DNA of 34,802 bases from contig DYPU01000006.1 in assembly GCA_020719725.1 (NCBI GenBank), positions 1 through 34,802 of the forward strand, in the 5' to 3' direction. Shown piece by piece: positions 16,821 through 24,373 of the stretch; positions within the stretch are counted from its first letter, which is position 1; every line of letters begins with the position of its first letter. Both the position numbers and the translations under genes were made by a program. The DNA comes from Anaerolinea sp. (GTDB lineage: Bacteria; Chloroflexota; Anaerolineae; Anaerolineales; Villigracilaceae). The notes below the pieces were generated by a model that was given only the letters and a program-made list of their open reading frames with translations, was not told where the DNA came from and did not search any database.

Positions 16821-17120
16821 ATGCCCACAAAAATTCTGGATGAACTGACAGCTTCACGGGTTGCCAGCCTTTTCGAAGCCCTAAGCGACCCAACCCGTGT
16901 GCGGATTCTCTCGGCCTTGATGGCGGGCGAAACCAGCGTCGGCGACCTGGTTTCGCATATCGGCCCAACAAAATCGGCCATCTCGCACCAACTGCGCGGA
17001 CTAAAAGAAAAGCGCCTGGTGCGCTCGCGCAAACAGGGCCGTCAGGCCTACATCAGCATTGATGATGAGCATATCGCCGAACTCTTCCAACGCGGTCTCG
17101 ACCACGTCCAACATGGATAA
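16821..17120 (+). CDS. ArsR/SmtB-family metal-responsive repressor
   Basis: The 99-aa protein is a winged-helix regulator: RVASLFEALSDPTRVRILSA, then a recognition helix region in VGDLVSHIGPTKSAISHQLR and the wing LVRSRKQGRQAYISIDDEH. It has no cysteine in the alpha-3 helix (position of the CxC in ArsR or CadC). The C-terminal helix carries histidines (DDEHIAELFQRGLDHVQH), which matches the alpha-5 zinc site of SmtB/CzrA-type sensors. It should therefore repress its operon and release DNA on binding zinc or a similar ion. The CDF exporter gene begins 3 bases after its stop. Confidence 0.9.
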   Translation: MPTKILDELTASRVASLFEALSDPTRVRILSALMAGETSVGDLVSHIGPTKSAISHQLRGLKEKRLVRSRKQGRQAYISIDDEHIAELFQRGLDHVQHG

Positions 17121-17123
17121 CGC

Positions 17124-18074
17124 ATGTCTGATACCTCACACCCCCCTCACCGCCATGCCCCTAGCGGGAAAACCCCCATTTTCCGAATCGGTCTTGCCCT
17201 CGGCCTCACCTTGGCCTTTGTCGCCGTAGAAATCATCGCCGGGCTGGTTGGCAACAGTCTGGCCCTGCTCACCGATGCCGCCCATAATCTTACCGATGTT
17301 TTGGCCCTCGGCCTAAGCTGGTACGCCATTCGACTCGCGGCCCGCCCCGCTCATGCCAGCAAAACCTTTGGCTATCACCGCAGCGGGATTTTAGTGGCAC
17401 TCTTCAACGCCACAAGCCTGACTTTCATTTCATTGGGCATTTTCTCCGAAGCCTGGCAGCGCCTCCAAACCCCGCCCGAAGTTCAACCCGCCATCCTGAT
17501 TGGCGTCGGACTGCTAGCCCTGCTCGTGAACCTTGGCACAGCCTGGCTTGTCAAAGAAGGCAGCGAACACGATCTAAATCTGCGCTCAACCTTTCTACAC
17601 CTGATGGGCGATGTTATCTCCACCCTGGGCGCAGTCCTCGCCGGAGCAATCATCCTGTTCACCGGCTGGAACTGGCTCGACCCGCTGGTCAGCGCACTGA
17701 TTGGCGCACTCATTTTGTGGAACGCTTGGGGAATTTTGCGCCAGGCCATTAACATCCTGCTCGAAAGCACCCCGCCAGATGTCAACATCGAAACCATGTT
17801 GCAAGATTTACAAACCCTGCCCGGCGTACAAGGCATTCACGATCTGCATGTTTGGAGCATCACCGAAGAAATGAGAATGCTCTCGGCCCACATCGTAACC
17901 AATGACCAGAACCTCAGCGCCGTGACCGGCCTCCAGCGCCAAATCAGCCAACTTCTGGCCGAGCGCTACCAGATTGAGCATACCACCCTGCAATTGGAAT
18001 GCGCCGAATGTAAACAGGCCGAGTTGTTTTGCACCTGGCCGCAAAAATCTCCCAGCCCTGAAACATCTCACTAA
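17124..18074 (+). CDS. Cation diffusion facilitator (zinc efflux, CzcD/ZitB-like)
   Basis: The 316-aa protein has six membrane helices and the CDF metal site. Helix 2 contains LLTDAAHNLTDVLAL (HxxxD), and helix 5 contains FLHLMGDVISTLGAV (HxxxD). The loop KTFGYHRSGILVALFN and a histidine-containing N-terminus (HPPHRHAP) are typical of the zinc-transporting branch. The cytoplasmic C-domain follows (about 210-300). It ends with an unusual cysteine cluster (ECAECKQAELFC), perhaps an additional metal-sensing site. It exports zinc or a related divalent ion in exchange for protons. It is in one operon with the ArsR-type repressor and is followed by a terminator at 18128-18156. Confidence 0.93.
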   Translation: MSDTSHPPHRHAPSGKTPIFRIGLALGLTLAFVAVEIIAGLVGNSLALLTDAAHNLTDVLALGLSWYAIRLAARPAHASKTFGYHRSGILVALFNATSLTFISLGIFSEAWQRLQTPPEVQPAILIGVGLLALLVNLGTAWLVKEGSEHDLNLRSTFLHLMGDVISTLGAVLAGAIILFTGWNWLDPLVSALIGALILWNAWGILRQAINILLESTPPDVNIETMLQDLQTLPGVQGIHDLHVWSITEEMRMLSAHIVTNDQNLSAVTGLQRQISQLLAERYQIEHTTLQLECAECKQAELFCTWPQKSPSPETSH

Positions 18075-18127
18075 GGAACGAAAAAAGCATTCTCTTCTTC
18101 AAGCCGATATTTCCGACAGCCTATCTT

Positions 18128-18156
18128 GAAAAAACGCGGCCCATTTCGTTTTTTTC
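18128..18156 (+). terminator. Terminator after the CDF gene
   Basis: GAAAAAACG (18128-18136) pairs with CGTTTTTTTC (18147-18156), leaving a 10-base loop. The T-rich right arm would act as the release tract. Confidence 0.65.
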
Positions 18157-18207
18157 AGTCATTCCTAAAATTTAGACGCTTTTTGACCTTTTTTTTTTGC
18201 AAAACCC

Positions 18208-18236
18208 TTGTCAAATATAACCACATCATCTACAAT
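18208..18236 (+). promoter_or_regulatory. Promoter of the zur-like gene
   Basis: TTGTCA (18208-18213) and TACAAT (18231-18236) are spaced by 17 bases, a near-consensus promoter. The predicted start near 18243 leaves a leader of about 11 bases before ATG 18254, so the mRNA has almost no leader and no ribosome site. Confidence 0.75.
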
Positions 18237-18252
18237 TGAAAAACGTTTTCAA
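18234..18252. promoter_or_regulatory. Candidate Zur/Fur operator
   Basis: ATTGAAAA and TTTTCAAT are exact inverted repeats separated by ACG. The dyad overlaps the -10 element and the start of transcription and ends just before the ATG, the ideal place for autorepression by the Fur-family protein encoded here. Confidence 0.6.
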
Positions 18253-18253
18253 T

Positions 18254-18697
18254 ATGAGCGAAGAAACCCAAACATCCCTGTGTGACCAGTGGCTTGCCAA
18301 TCTCGCTGCCAGCGGCTACCGCGTAACGGCGCCACGCCGCGCGATTGTCGAACTTATGGCAAGCAGCACCCACGCCCTGGAACCGCTCGCAATTTACGAT
18401 CAGGGCCGCAAAGATTATCCCGGCCTGGGCCTGGTGACGGTCTACCGCACCCTCGAAAAACTCGAAGAACTGGGCCTCGTCCAGCGCGTACATCATCATC
18501 AGGGCTGCCACATGTACCTGCGCGCCGCGCACGGGCACGAGCACCTGGTCCTGTGTACCCGCTGCGGTCACGCCGAATACTTTAGCGGTGACGACATTGG
18601 TGGGCTAATTAACAAAGTGACTCAAAGCACCGGCTTTGAAATCCGCGAACACTGGCTACAACTGTTTGGGTTGTGCCCCGCTTGTAAAAATCAATAA
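18254..18697 (+). CDS. zur: Fur-family regulator, probably Zur
   Basis: ATG 18254 is preferred over the in-frame TTG at 18236, because the TTG overlaps the -10 box and would lie before the transcription start. The 147-aa protein has the Fur winged helix (GYRVTAPRRAIVELMASS, then LGLVTVYRTLEKLEELGLVQ) and the metal-binding hinge (VHHHQGCHMYLRAAHGHEHLV). Two CxxC pairs of the structural zinc site follow (VLCTRCGHAEYF and GLCPACKNQ). Fur, Zur and PerR cannot be told apart by motif alone, but the adjacent znuA, znuC and znuB genes point to zinc. It should repress zinc uptake when zinc is plentiful. Confidence 0.85.
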   Translation: MSEETQTSLCDQWLANLAASGYRVTAPRRAIVELMASSTHALEPLAIYDQGRKDYPGLGLVTVYRTLEKLEELGLVQRVHHHQGCHMYLRAAHGHEHLVLCTRCGHAEYFSGDDIGGLINKVTQSTGFEIREHWLQLFGLCPACKNQ

Positions 18698-18707
18698 CCA
18701 TAATCAA

Positions 18708-18736
18708 AACCCCCATTCCAAAGCAGGATGGGGGTT
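18708..18736 (+). terminator. GC-rich hairpin between zur and znuA
   Basis: AACCCCCAT (18708-18716) with CC pairs with GG and ATGGGGGTT up to 18736, with one bulged T. An A-run and the ribosome site AAGGAG of znuA follow at once, with no T-run on the + strand. It may lower read-through or translation of znuA rather than terminate. Confidence 0.5.
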
Positions 18737-18751
18737 AAAAAAGGAGAATAA

Positions 18752-20167
18752 ATGAAAAAGATTATCATTACCATTACGACGTTTTTCACTTTGATGACGC
18801 TGGCCCTGGCAGCCTGCGCCCCTCAGCCTGAATCCAGTCCCAGCAACGTAAACCAGGCTGAGGGTCTGAGAGTTCTCGCGGCAAACAGCTTTTTAGCAGA
18901 TATTGCTCAAAATGTGGCGGGCGAGCGGGTCACGGTAGACTCTCTCATCCCGATTGGTATCGACCCGCACGCCTTTGAACCAACCCCGCAGGATGTTGCC
19001 AAAATTGCCGAAAGCCAGGTGCTAATTGTCAATGGCGCCGGTTTTGAAGAATGGCTGGCAGAAACTATCGCCAACGCAGGCGGAGAACGCCTGGTACTAG
19101 AGGCTTCTGCCGGTCTGACAATGCGTGAGCCAACTGCCAGCGAATCCAGCCACGAGCACGAAGCCGAAACTGCGGCAGATGACCACTCAGTTGAATCACA
19201 CTCGGCAATGGTTTGCGAACAATTGGACGGAAAAACAGCCGAAGAAGAGATTGCGAGCGGGGCCGACGCTGCCAGCGCAGTTGAACTGCACAGCGCGGAA
19301 GAACATGCCGCCGCTGAACATGCCCACGAACGCGAAATTTTAACCCTGAAGCTGAACCCGCAAGCAGATGGCACTTTTGCCGGTTTTGTGCTATTCGATG
19401 CTGAAGCCGAGGAGGGCTACGCCTTCACCGCCGGGTCAGGCACTATTAAAGTAAGCAATGCTCAAGGCGAAGCCTTGGAAGCAGCCCAAACTTTAGCGCT
19501 GGAATGCGGCGGAATGAGCCAGGGTGTAATTTTCAAGCTGGCCGCCGGAGAGTATACCGTTGAATTTAGCGGATCTGCCAACGCAACCAGCCTGTTTAGC
19601 GCCGGACCGGTTCACAGTGAGCACGCCCACAGCCACGAAGGCGATCCACATTTTTGGCTTGACCCAAATCAGGTCATGATGTATGTTGAAAATATCCGCG
19701 CTGGTCTGAGCCAGGCCGACCCAGCCGGGGCCGAAACCTATGCCAAAAATGCCGAGACCTATTTGGCCGAGCTAAAAACGCTAGACGGTTGGATGCGCGA
19801 ACAGGTTGAACAAATTCCCGCTGAACGGCGCATTCTGGTGACAGACCACGACACCCTGGGCTACTTCGCCGATCAGTATGGCTTCAGCGTGATTGGAGCC
19901 ATCATCCCCAGTTTTAGTACCGGGGCCAGCCCCAGCGCCCAGGAGCTAGCCCAGCTAATTGACCAAATTAAAACCACCGGCGCACCTGCTATCTTTTTGG
20001 ATGTGGCTACAAACCCCAAACTAGCTGAACAAATTGCCAGCGAAACCGGCGTTAAAGTTGTAGCCGATTTATACACACACTCTGTGACCGAAGCAAGCGG
20101 CCCGGCTCCCAGCTATGTCGAAATGATGCGCCAAAACACAACCAAGATTGTGGATGCCTTGAAGTAA
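18752..20167 (+). CDS. znuA: Zinc ABC transporter substrate-binding lipoprotein with an inserted domain
   Basis: The 471-aa protein has a lipoprotein signal ending LALAAC (Cys22) and the cluster A-I metal-binding fold. Zinc ligands are expected at His73 in IGIDPHAFEPTP, His299 in DPHFWLDPNQVM and the His in TDHDTLGYFADQYG, with a late acid in IFLDVATNP. Usual ZnuA proteins are about 300-330 residues. The extra length lies between the first two ligands (about residues 127-296), where the His-rich loop normally sits. It holds two His/Glu-rich stretches flanking a segment at about 193-275 that looks like a beta-sandwich (ILTLKLNPQADG to AAGEYTVEFSGSAN). The protein captures zinc at the outer face of the membrane and hands it to ZnuB. 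RBS is AAGGAG at 18741. Confidence 0.92.
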   Translation: MKKIIITITTFFTLMTLALAACAPQPESSPSNVNQAEGLRVLAANSFLADIAQNVAGERVTVDSLIPIGIDPHAFEPTPQDVAKIAESQVLIVNGAGFEEWLAETIANAGGERLVLEASAGLTMREPTASESSHEHEAETAADDHSVESHSAMVCEQLDGKTAEEEIASGADAASAVELHSAEEHAAAEHAHEREILTLKLNPQADGTFAGFVLFDAEAEEGYAFTAGSGTIKVSNAQGEALEAAQTLALECGGMSQGVIFKLAAGEYTVEFSGSANATSLFSAGPVHSEHAHSHEGDPHFWLDPNQVMMYVENIRAGLSQADPAGAETYAKNAETYLAELKTLDGWMREQVEQIPAERRILVTDHDTLGYFADQYGFSVIGAIIPSFSTGASPSAQELAQLIDQIKTTGAPAIFLDVATNPKLAEQIASETGVKVVADLYTHSVTEASGPAPSYVEMMRQNTTKIVDALK

Positions 20168-20236
20168 AATAGATGGGATGTTTGCGAGTCTGATAAATCG
20201 GAAAATCTGGCTCACAAGGCGCTAAAAACCAACTCT

Positions 20237-20313
20237 GGACACGAATTTCGTGGATGAAACGGATTTTCGCTATTTTTAAGAAAAATCCGTGATATTTTGC
20301 ATCATTCGTGTCC
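20237..20313. repeat. 77-bp imperfect palindromic intergenic repeat
   Basis: GGACACGAAT (20237-20246) pairs with ATTCGTGTCC (20304-20313). Inside, ACGGATTTT pairs with AAAATCCGT and GATG with CATC. I recognise the words as those of a dispersed intergenic repeat seen in several bacterial phyla. It fills the middle of the 285-base gap between znuA and znuC, where no gene is seen. It could fold as a long hairpin and separate expression of the two. Confidence 0.6.
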
Positions 20314-20452
20314 TAAAAGGTTTCACCCAAGTTGGGCGCTAAACTCAAGCAAAAAAAGTCAACTGAAAAATACGCTATGCTAACGGTCCAAGCTAAAACT
20401 CTTTTCACCAGAATAGCAAGAATCGGCTTGTCCGTCACAAAAACAATGTGAG

Positions 20453-21274
20453 ATGCCTGTGAGTCAATCCCTTGAAACCAAACAACCCGCCCGGCTGGAG
20501 ATGGAAAACGTCAGCGCTGGCTACGACGGGCAAATGATTTTACAAAACTTATCAATCCAGGTTCAGCACGGCGCGCAAGTGGCCGTGGTCGGCCCCAACG
20601 GAGCCGGAAAATCGACCCTGTTCAAAGCCCTGGTCGGCCTGCTGCCTCTACGCAGTGGGCGGATTTTTATTCACGGCGAACCGCTCGGCCACCATAAAGA
20701 TTGCGTGGCGTATGTGCCACAACGCGAAGATGTCGATTGGCGTTTTCCCGTCAGCGTAGCCGAAGTAGTGTTAATGGGCCGCTTTGCCCGCCTGGGCTGG
20801 ACCCGCCGCCCCGACAAAAACGACCATGCCGCCGTGGCCCAAGCCCTGGAACAAATGAACATAACCAACCTTGCCAAACAGCCCATCGGAGACCTTTCAG
20901 GCGGCCAGCAGCAGCGCGTTTTTCTGGCGCGCGCCCTGGCCCAGGAACCGCACATCCTGCTAATGGATGAACCATTTACCGGCGTAGACGCTTCGACGCA
21001 GGAGGCCACCCTAAACCTGCTCGACCGGCTTAAAAGCCAGGGCGTCACCGTCATGGTTTCAACTCACGATCTGAACATGGCCGCCCAACGCTTTGAAACC
21101 GTGCTGCTGTTGAACAAAGGCCTGGTAGCCTATGGCCCACCGGCCAGCGCCCTCTCAGCCGCCTCCATCCAACGCGCCTTTGGCGGACAAGTGCTCTTCT
21201 TAAATGACGTGGCCGCCATCGTCGATGATTGCTGCCCCGGCGAAGACCACCACCACCCCACGGAGATTGCATGA
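20453..21274 (+). CDS. znuC: Zinc/manganese ABC transporter ATP-binding protein
   Basis: The 273-aa protein has Walker A VVGPNGAGKSTLFKALVG, a Q-loop in VAYVPQREDVDW (which includes the PQR form common in metal importers), the signature DLSGGQQQRVFLARAL, Walker B HILLMDEPFTGVD and the switch STHDLN. It energises the ZnuB channel. The C-terminus is rich in Asp, Cys and His (VDDCCPGEDHHHPTE), as is frequent in zinc-handling proteins. The stop overlaps the znuB start by 4 bases (ATGA). No clear ribosome site precedes ATG 20453, and a promoter was not identified in the repeat-containing gap upstream. Confidence 0.93.
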   Translation: MPVSQSLETKQPARLEMENVSAGYDGQMILQNLSIQVQHGAQVAVVGPNGAGKSTLFKALVGLLPLRSGRIFIHGEPLGHHKDCVAYVPQREDVDWRFPVSVAEVVLMGRFARLGWTRRPDKNDHAAVAQALEQMNITNLAKQPIGDLSGGQQQRVFLARALAQEPHILLMDEPFTGVDASTQEATLNLLDRLKSQGVTVMVSTHDLNMAAQRFETVLLLNKGLVAYGPPASALSAASIQRAFGGQVLFLNDVAAIVDDCCPGEDHHHPTEIA

Positions 21275-22098
21275 ACTGGCTGCTCGATCCCCTCACTTAT
21301 GTTTTCATGCAACGCGGCCTGGTCGCCTCGGTCATTGTCGGGATGGTCTGCGCCGTCATTGGTAGCTACGTCGTCCTGCGCGGCATGGCCTTTTTGGGTG
21401 ACGCGCTGGCCCACGCCATTCTGCCAGGCGTGGCAATCGCCTATATCACAGGAGGCAACCTGACGATAGGCGCATTGGTGGCGGCGGTCATAGTGGCCCT
21501 GCTGATTGGCCTTTTCTCGCGCCAGGGAACCATCCGCGAAGATACCGCCATCGGAATTCTGTTCGCGGCAGCGCTGGCGCTGGGCGTGGCCCTCATCAGC
21601 ACCATCCGCAGTTCAGCCCAAGACCTGAGTCACATTTTATTTGGCAATATTTTGGGGGTTTCTGCCACCGATTTATGGATGGTAGGGATTCTGGGACTAC
21701 TGGTTTTAACCATTATCACCTGGTTCTACCGACCCTTTTTGGTAATCTCCTTCGACCCAACCCTGGCCGCCACCCTGCGCTGGCCAGGGGAATTTTTCCG
21801 CATCCTATTGCTGGTTCTGCTCGCGCTGACAGTAGTCATCTCGCTTCAAACGGTTGGAATCGGGCTGGTAGCCGCCATGTTGGTGACACCCGCCGCCACT
21901 GCCTACCTGCTAACCCGCCGCCTTTCAACGATGATGTTCCTTTCGGCAGGAATTGGAGCGGTTTCGAGTATCATCGGCTTATACATCAGCTACTACGCCA
22001 GCATAGCTTCGGGGGCAGTGGTGGTATTGGTGGCAACCGGGTTCTTCTTGCTGGCTTTTCTCTTTGCCCCCCAACGCGGCTTACTCTGGAAAAAATAA
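21271..22098 (+). CDS. znuB: Zinc/manganese ABC transporter permease
   Basis: ATG 21271, overlapping the znuC stop, is chosen over the longer frame from 21229, whose extra residues are read from another gene's His-codon tract. The 275-aa ABC-3 family permease has seven or eight membrane helices. Typical segments are YVVLRGMAFLGDALAHAILPGVA, REDTAIGILFAAALALGVAL and SLQTVGIGLVAAMLVTPAATAYLL. The GDALAHAILPG loop is a hallmark of the family. It forms the channel through which zinc delivered by ZnuA crosses the membrane. Confidence 0.93.
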   Translation: MNWLLDPLTYVFMQRGLVASVIVGMVCAVIGSYVVLRGMAFLGDALAHAILPGVAIAYITGGNLTIGALVAAVIVALLIGLFSRQGTIREDTAIGILFAAALALGVALISTIRSSAQDLSHILFGNILGVSATDLWMVGILGLLVLTIITWFYRPFLVISFDPTLAATLRWPGEFFRILLLVLLALTVVISLQTVGIGLVAAMLVTPAATAYLLTRRLSTMMFLSAGIGAVSSIIGLYISYYASIASGAVVVLVATGFFLLAFLFAPQRGLLWKK

Positions 22099-22168
22099 CC
22101 AACAGCTCTTGCCACTCTGGTCTACTATCAGGTAAGATAGCATCCATCTCTGCTCAACCAGGTAAAAC

Positions 22169-23254
22169 ATGAGTTATGTAATTGCCATCTCAAATGTCAA
22201 AGGCGGCGTGGCAAAAACCAGTACGGCCATCGCCCTAGGACGAGGACTGTCCAAAATGGGATATCGCGTCTTATTGGTAGACCTTGACCCACAGGCCGAC
22301 CTGACCTTGAGCGTGGGCATCAACCTGGAGGCCGTTTCGTATTCATCCAAAGATTTTTTCATCCCCGGAATCCTAAAAAAAATTAATATCTCCCACTTCC
22401 TACTAAAAACCAGCTACGAAAACCTGGATATTTTGCCATCCAATGGCGAAGTGCTTTGGAACGACCAGCGCCTGGCCGACTTTGACGGTTCAAAACACGT
22501 CCTGAAAGCCGCACTCAAGATTGAAGACGAAGCTGCCTACAACTTTGTCGTGATCGACTGCCCGCCCGCCATCAGCACATCCACCATCAGCGCCCTGATG
22601 GCCGCCAATTTACTCATCATCCCCACCCAGGCCGAATATTTCTCGGCCAACTCGCTCATGAAAATGATTTCGGTCATCCGCCATGTGCGCGAAGACGGCA
22701 ACCCGGAGCTAAAATACAAAGTACTGGTCACAATGCTAGATTTGCGCAACCGCATTCAGCGTACTGCGCTGGAAGAATTCCGCAAAGGCTTTAAAGAGAA
22801 CCTGCTAAAAACCGTGATCGTCATCGATACCAAAATCCGCGAATCGCACACTTTCCGCGTCCCTATCGTCGATTACAAGCCCAATTCACGCGGCGCAACC
22901 CAATATATGGCCCTGGTTGCCGAAATAATTGAAACCCAGGCAGAAATCCAGCACCCAACACCAGCTACCACCCTGGAACTACTCGAAGAAGTACAAACAG
23001 AAGAAACAAATAAAGTACGTTGTCCTTTTTTGGGTCTAAAAGACGACCTAAATAGCATGACCGATTATCCCAGCCCGGAAAATTACTGTCACCGCGCCAA
23101 GCCAAACGCCAGCCCAAAACTGGACTATCAACGCGAAAATTGTCTGAGCGGCATCTATCTGGCCTGCCCAATGCTGAAAACCAGAGCCGAACAGCCGCTT
23201 CCGGCCCATTTGCAAGAACATTCGCCAAATATATGGCAAAAATTAGGCTTCTAA
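22169..23254 (+). CDS. ParA-family ATPase with a four-cysteine C-terminal tail
   Basis: The N-terminal 260 residues form a ParA/MinD-type ATPase: deviant Walker A NVKGGVAKTSTAIALGRGL with Lys11 and Lys16, Walker A' in LLVDLDPQADLTLSVGI, and a Walker B-like strand FVVIDCPPAISTSTISAL. No ParB gene or parS site is seen beside it, so this is an orphan, not a plain partition system. The last 80 residues are atypical. They contain RCPFLGLKDD, YPSPENYCHRAKP, RENCLSGIYLACPML, with cysteines at about 285, 307, 325 and 333. I recall this cysteine pattern in other Chloroflexota proteins. It may bind zinc or an iron-sulfur cluster. The role may be positioning of a protein or complex in the cell. Confidence 0.88.
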   Translation: MSYVIAISNVKGGVAKTSTAIALGRGLSKMGYRVLLVDLDPQADLTLSVGINLEAVSYSSKDFFIPGILKKINISHFLLKTSYENLDILPSNGEVLWNDQRLADFDGSKHVLKAALKIEDEAAYNFVVIDCPPAISTSTISALMAANLLIIPTQAEYFSANSLMKMISVIRHVREDGNPELKYKVLVTMLDLRNRIQRTALEEFRKGFKENLLKTVIVIDTKIRESHTFRVPIVDYKPNSRGATQYMALVAEIIETQAEIQHPTPATTLELLEEVQTEETNKVRCPFLGLKDDLNSMTDYPSPENYCHRAKPNASPKLDYQRENCLSGIYLACPMLKTRAEQPLPAHLQEHSPNIWQKLGF

Positions 23255-23275
23255 CTCGCCAAAAAGGACACACGC

Positions 23276-24043
23276 ATGATTGAAGGATGGGATTATTTCT
23301 TAATCGGGCTGGCAGCCCTGGCGGCTGGGGCCATCAACGCCCTGGCCGGTGGCGGAACGCTGCTCACCTTTCCGGTACTAATGGCGGCGGGCATCCCCAG
23401 TGTGGCCGCCAATGTCACCAACACCGTCGCACTCTTGCCCGGCTATCTGGGCGGGACCTTTGCCCAATGGAACGATATCAAAAGCCAGACCAAACGCCTA
23501 TGGCTCATTTTACCCGCCAGCCTGGTCGGCGGGTTGACAGGCGGCATTTTACTGTTAATTAGCGGCGAAAAATTTTTTCGACAAGCGATTCCATTTTTAA
23601 TCTTACTGGCCTCACTCCTGCTGGCCGTTCAGGACCCGCTGCGAGCCTGGCTTGTGCGTCGCGCCGCCCAACACAGCGGCGGCCAGGTTTCAGAATTTTG
23701 GAGCATCATTCCTATCGGGCTGGCCGCCGTCTATGGCGGCTATTTTGGAGCCGGGCTAAGTGTGATTGTGTTGGCCGCCCTCGGGTTAACAGTAGACGAA
23801 TCTCTCACAAAGCTAAACGCACTCAAACAAGCCATTGCCTTTAGCGTTAATGTGGCTGCCGCCCTATTTTTTGTCTTTTCGGGGCAAGTCGTCTGGAATG
23901 CAGTTCTGGTGATGGCTGTTTGCGCCCTGTTTGGCGGCTGGCTGGGCGGAAAGCTGGCCGGAAAAGTCCAACCCGCCACCCTGCGCTGGCTGGTGGTTGG
24001 GGTTGGAATAATCGTTGCAATTCTCTACCTGATACGCGGATAA
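23276..24043 (+). CDS. TSUP-family (TauE/SafE-like) membrane transporter
   Basis: The 255-aa protein has about eight hydrophobic helices in two similar halves. The first contains [22 protein letters not shown], and the second begins [20 protein letters not shown]. Both contain the glycine-rich TSUP repeat motif. Members export or take up sulfur-containing anions such as sulfite, sulfoacetate or thiosulfate; the substrate here is not evident. It starts 21 bases after the ParA gene with GGACA upstream and may be co-transcribed with it. A strong terminator follows at 24067-24100. Confidence 0.88.
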   Translation: MIEGWDYFLIGLAALAAGAINALAGGGTLLTFPVLMAAGIPSVAANVTNTVALLPGYLGGTFAQWNDIKSQTKRLWLILPASLVGGLTGGILLLISGEKFFRQAIPFLILLASLLLAVQDPLRAWLVRRAAQHSGGQVSEFWSIIPIGLAAVYGGYFGAGLSVIVLAALGLTVDESLTKLNALKQAIAFSVNVAAALFFVFSGQVVWNAVLVMAVCALFGGWLGGKLAGKVQPATLRWLVVGVGIIVAILYLIRG

Positions 24044-24066
24044 ATTTTCGAGAGGATCACTCACAT

Positions 24067-24100
24067 AAAAAGGTTCACAGGCTGCGCTGTGAACCTTTTT
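24067..24100 (+). terminator. Rho-independent terminator after the TSUP gene
   Basis: AAAAAGGTTCACAG (24067-24080) pairs perfectly with CTGTGAACCTTTTT (24087-24100) around the loop GCTGCG. The T-run is in the right arm, and the A-run in the left arm makes it active in both directions. Confidence 0.85.
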
Positions 24101-24232
24101 ATTACAGTACAGCCTAAACGACCTGCGCAAACGCATCCGTTCACAGGCGTAACCTTCCATCTCGACACAGCTCCACAAAAGGGTACAATCTTGATCGTCC
24201 GCATTCCAATTACCCAATCACGAAATCACCCA

Positions 24233-24367
24233 ATGACCTGCATCTCAATTTTCGACGACCCCATCATCCCCCGCCAGGGCTTGCGCCTGACCCTCGAAAC
24301 CGAGGCCGATTTATCCACCTCGCGCGCCGGGGCAATTGCCGTGGCCGCCCACAAAGGATTGTTGTAA
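24233..24367 (+). CDS. Short uncharacterised ORF (44 aa) or gene fragment
   Basis: ATG 24233 opens 44 codons ending TAA just before the YigZ start. The peptide begins MTCISIFDDPIIPRQGLRL and ends VAAHKGLL. Third codon positions are mostly C or G, as in neighbouring genes, which argues against chance. There is no ribosome site and I do not recognise the peptide. It could be a small protein translated with YigZ or the remnant of a larger gene. The upstream 24101-24232 shows only a possible TACAAT at 24184-24189. Confidence 0.35.
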   Translation: MTCISIFDDPIIPRQGLRLTLETEADLSTSRAGAIAVAAHKGLL

Positions 24368-24373
24368 CCGTCC

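Noticed and set aside
20370-20400. A second Zur box before znuC
   Set aside because: Only a half-site-like TGAAAAA is present; no inverted partner was found.
22169-23254. Chromosome or plasmid partition locus
   Set aside because: No parB gene or repeated parS-like site lies beside it, and the ATPase has an extra cysteine-rich tail.
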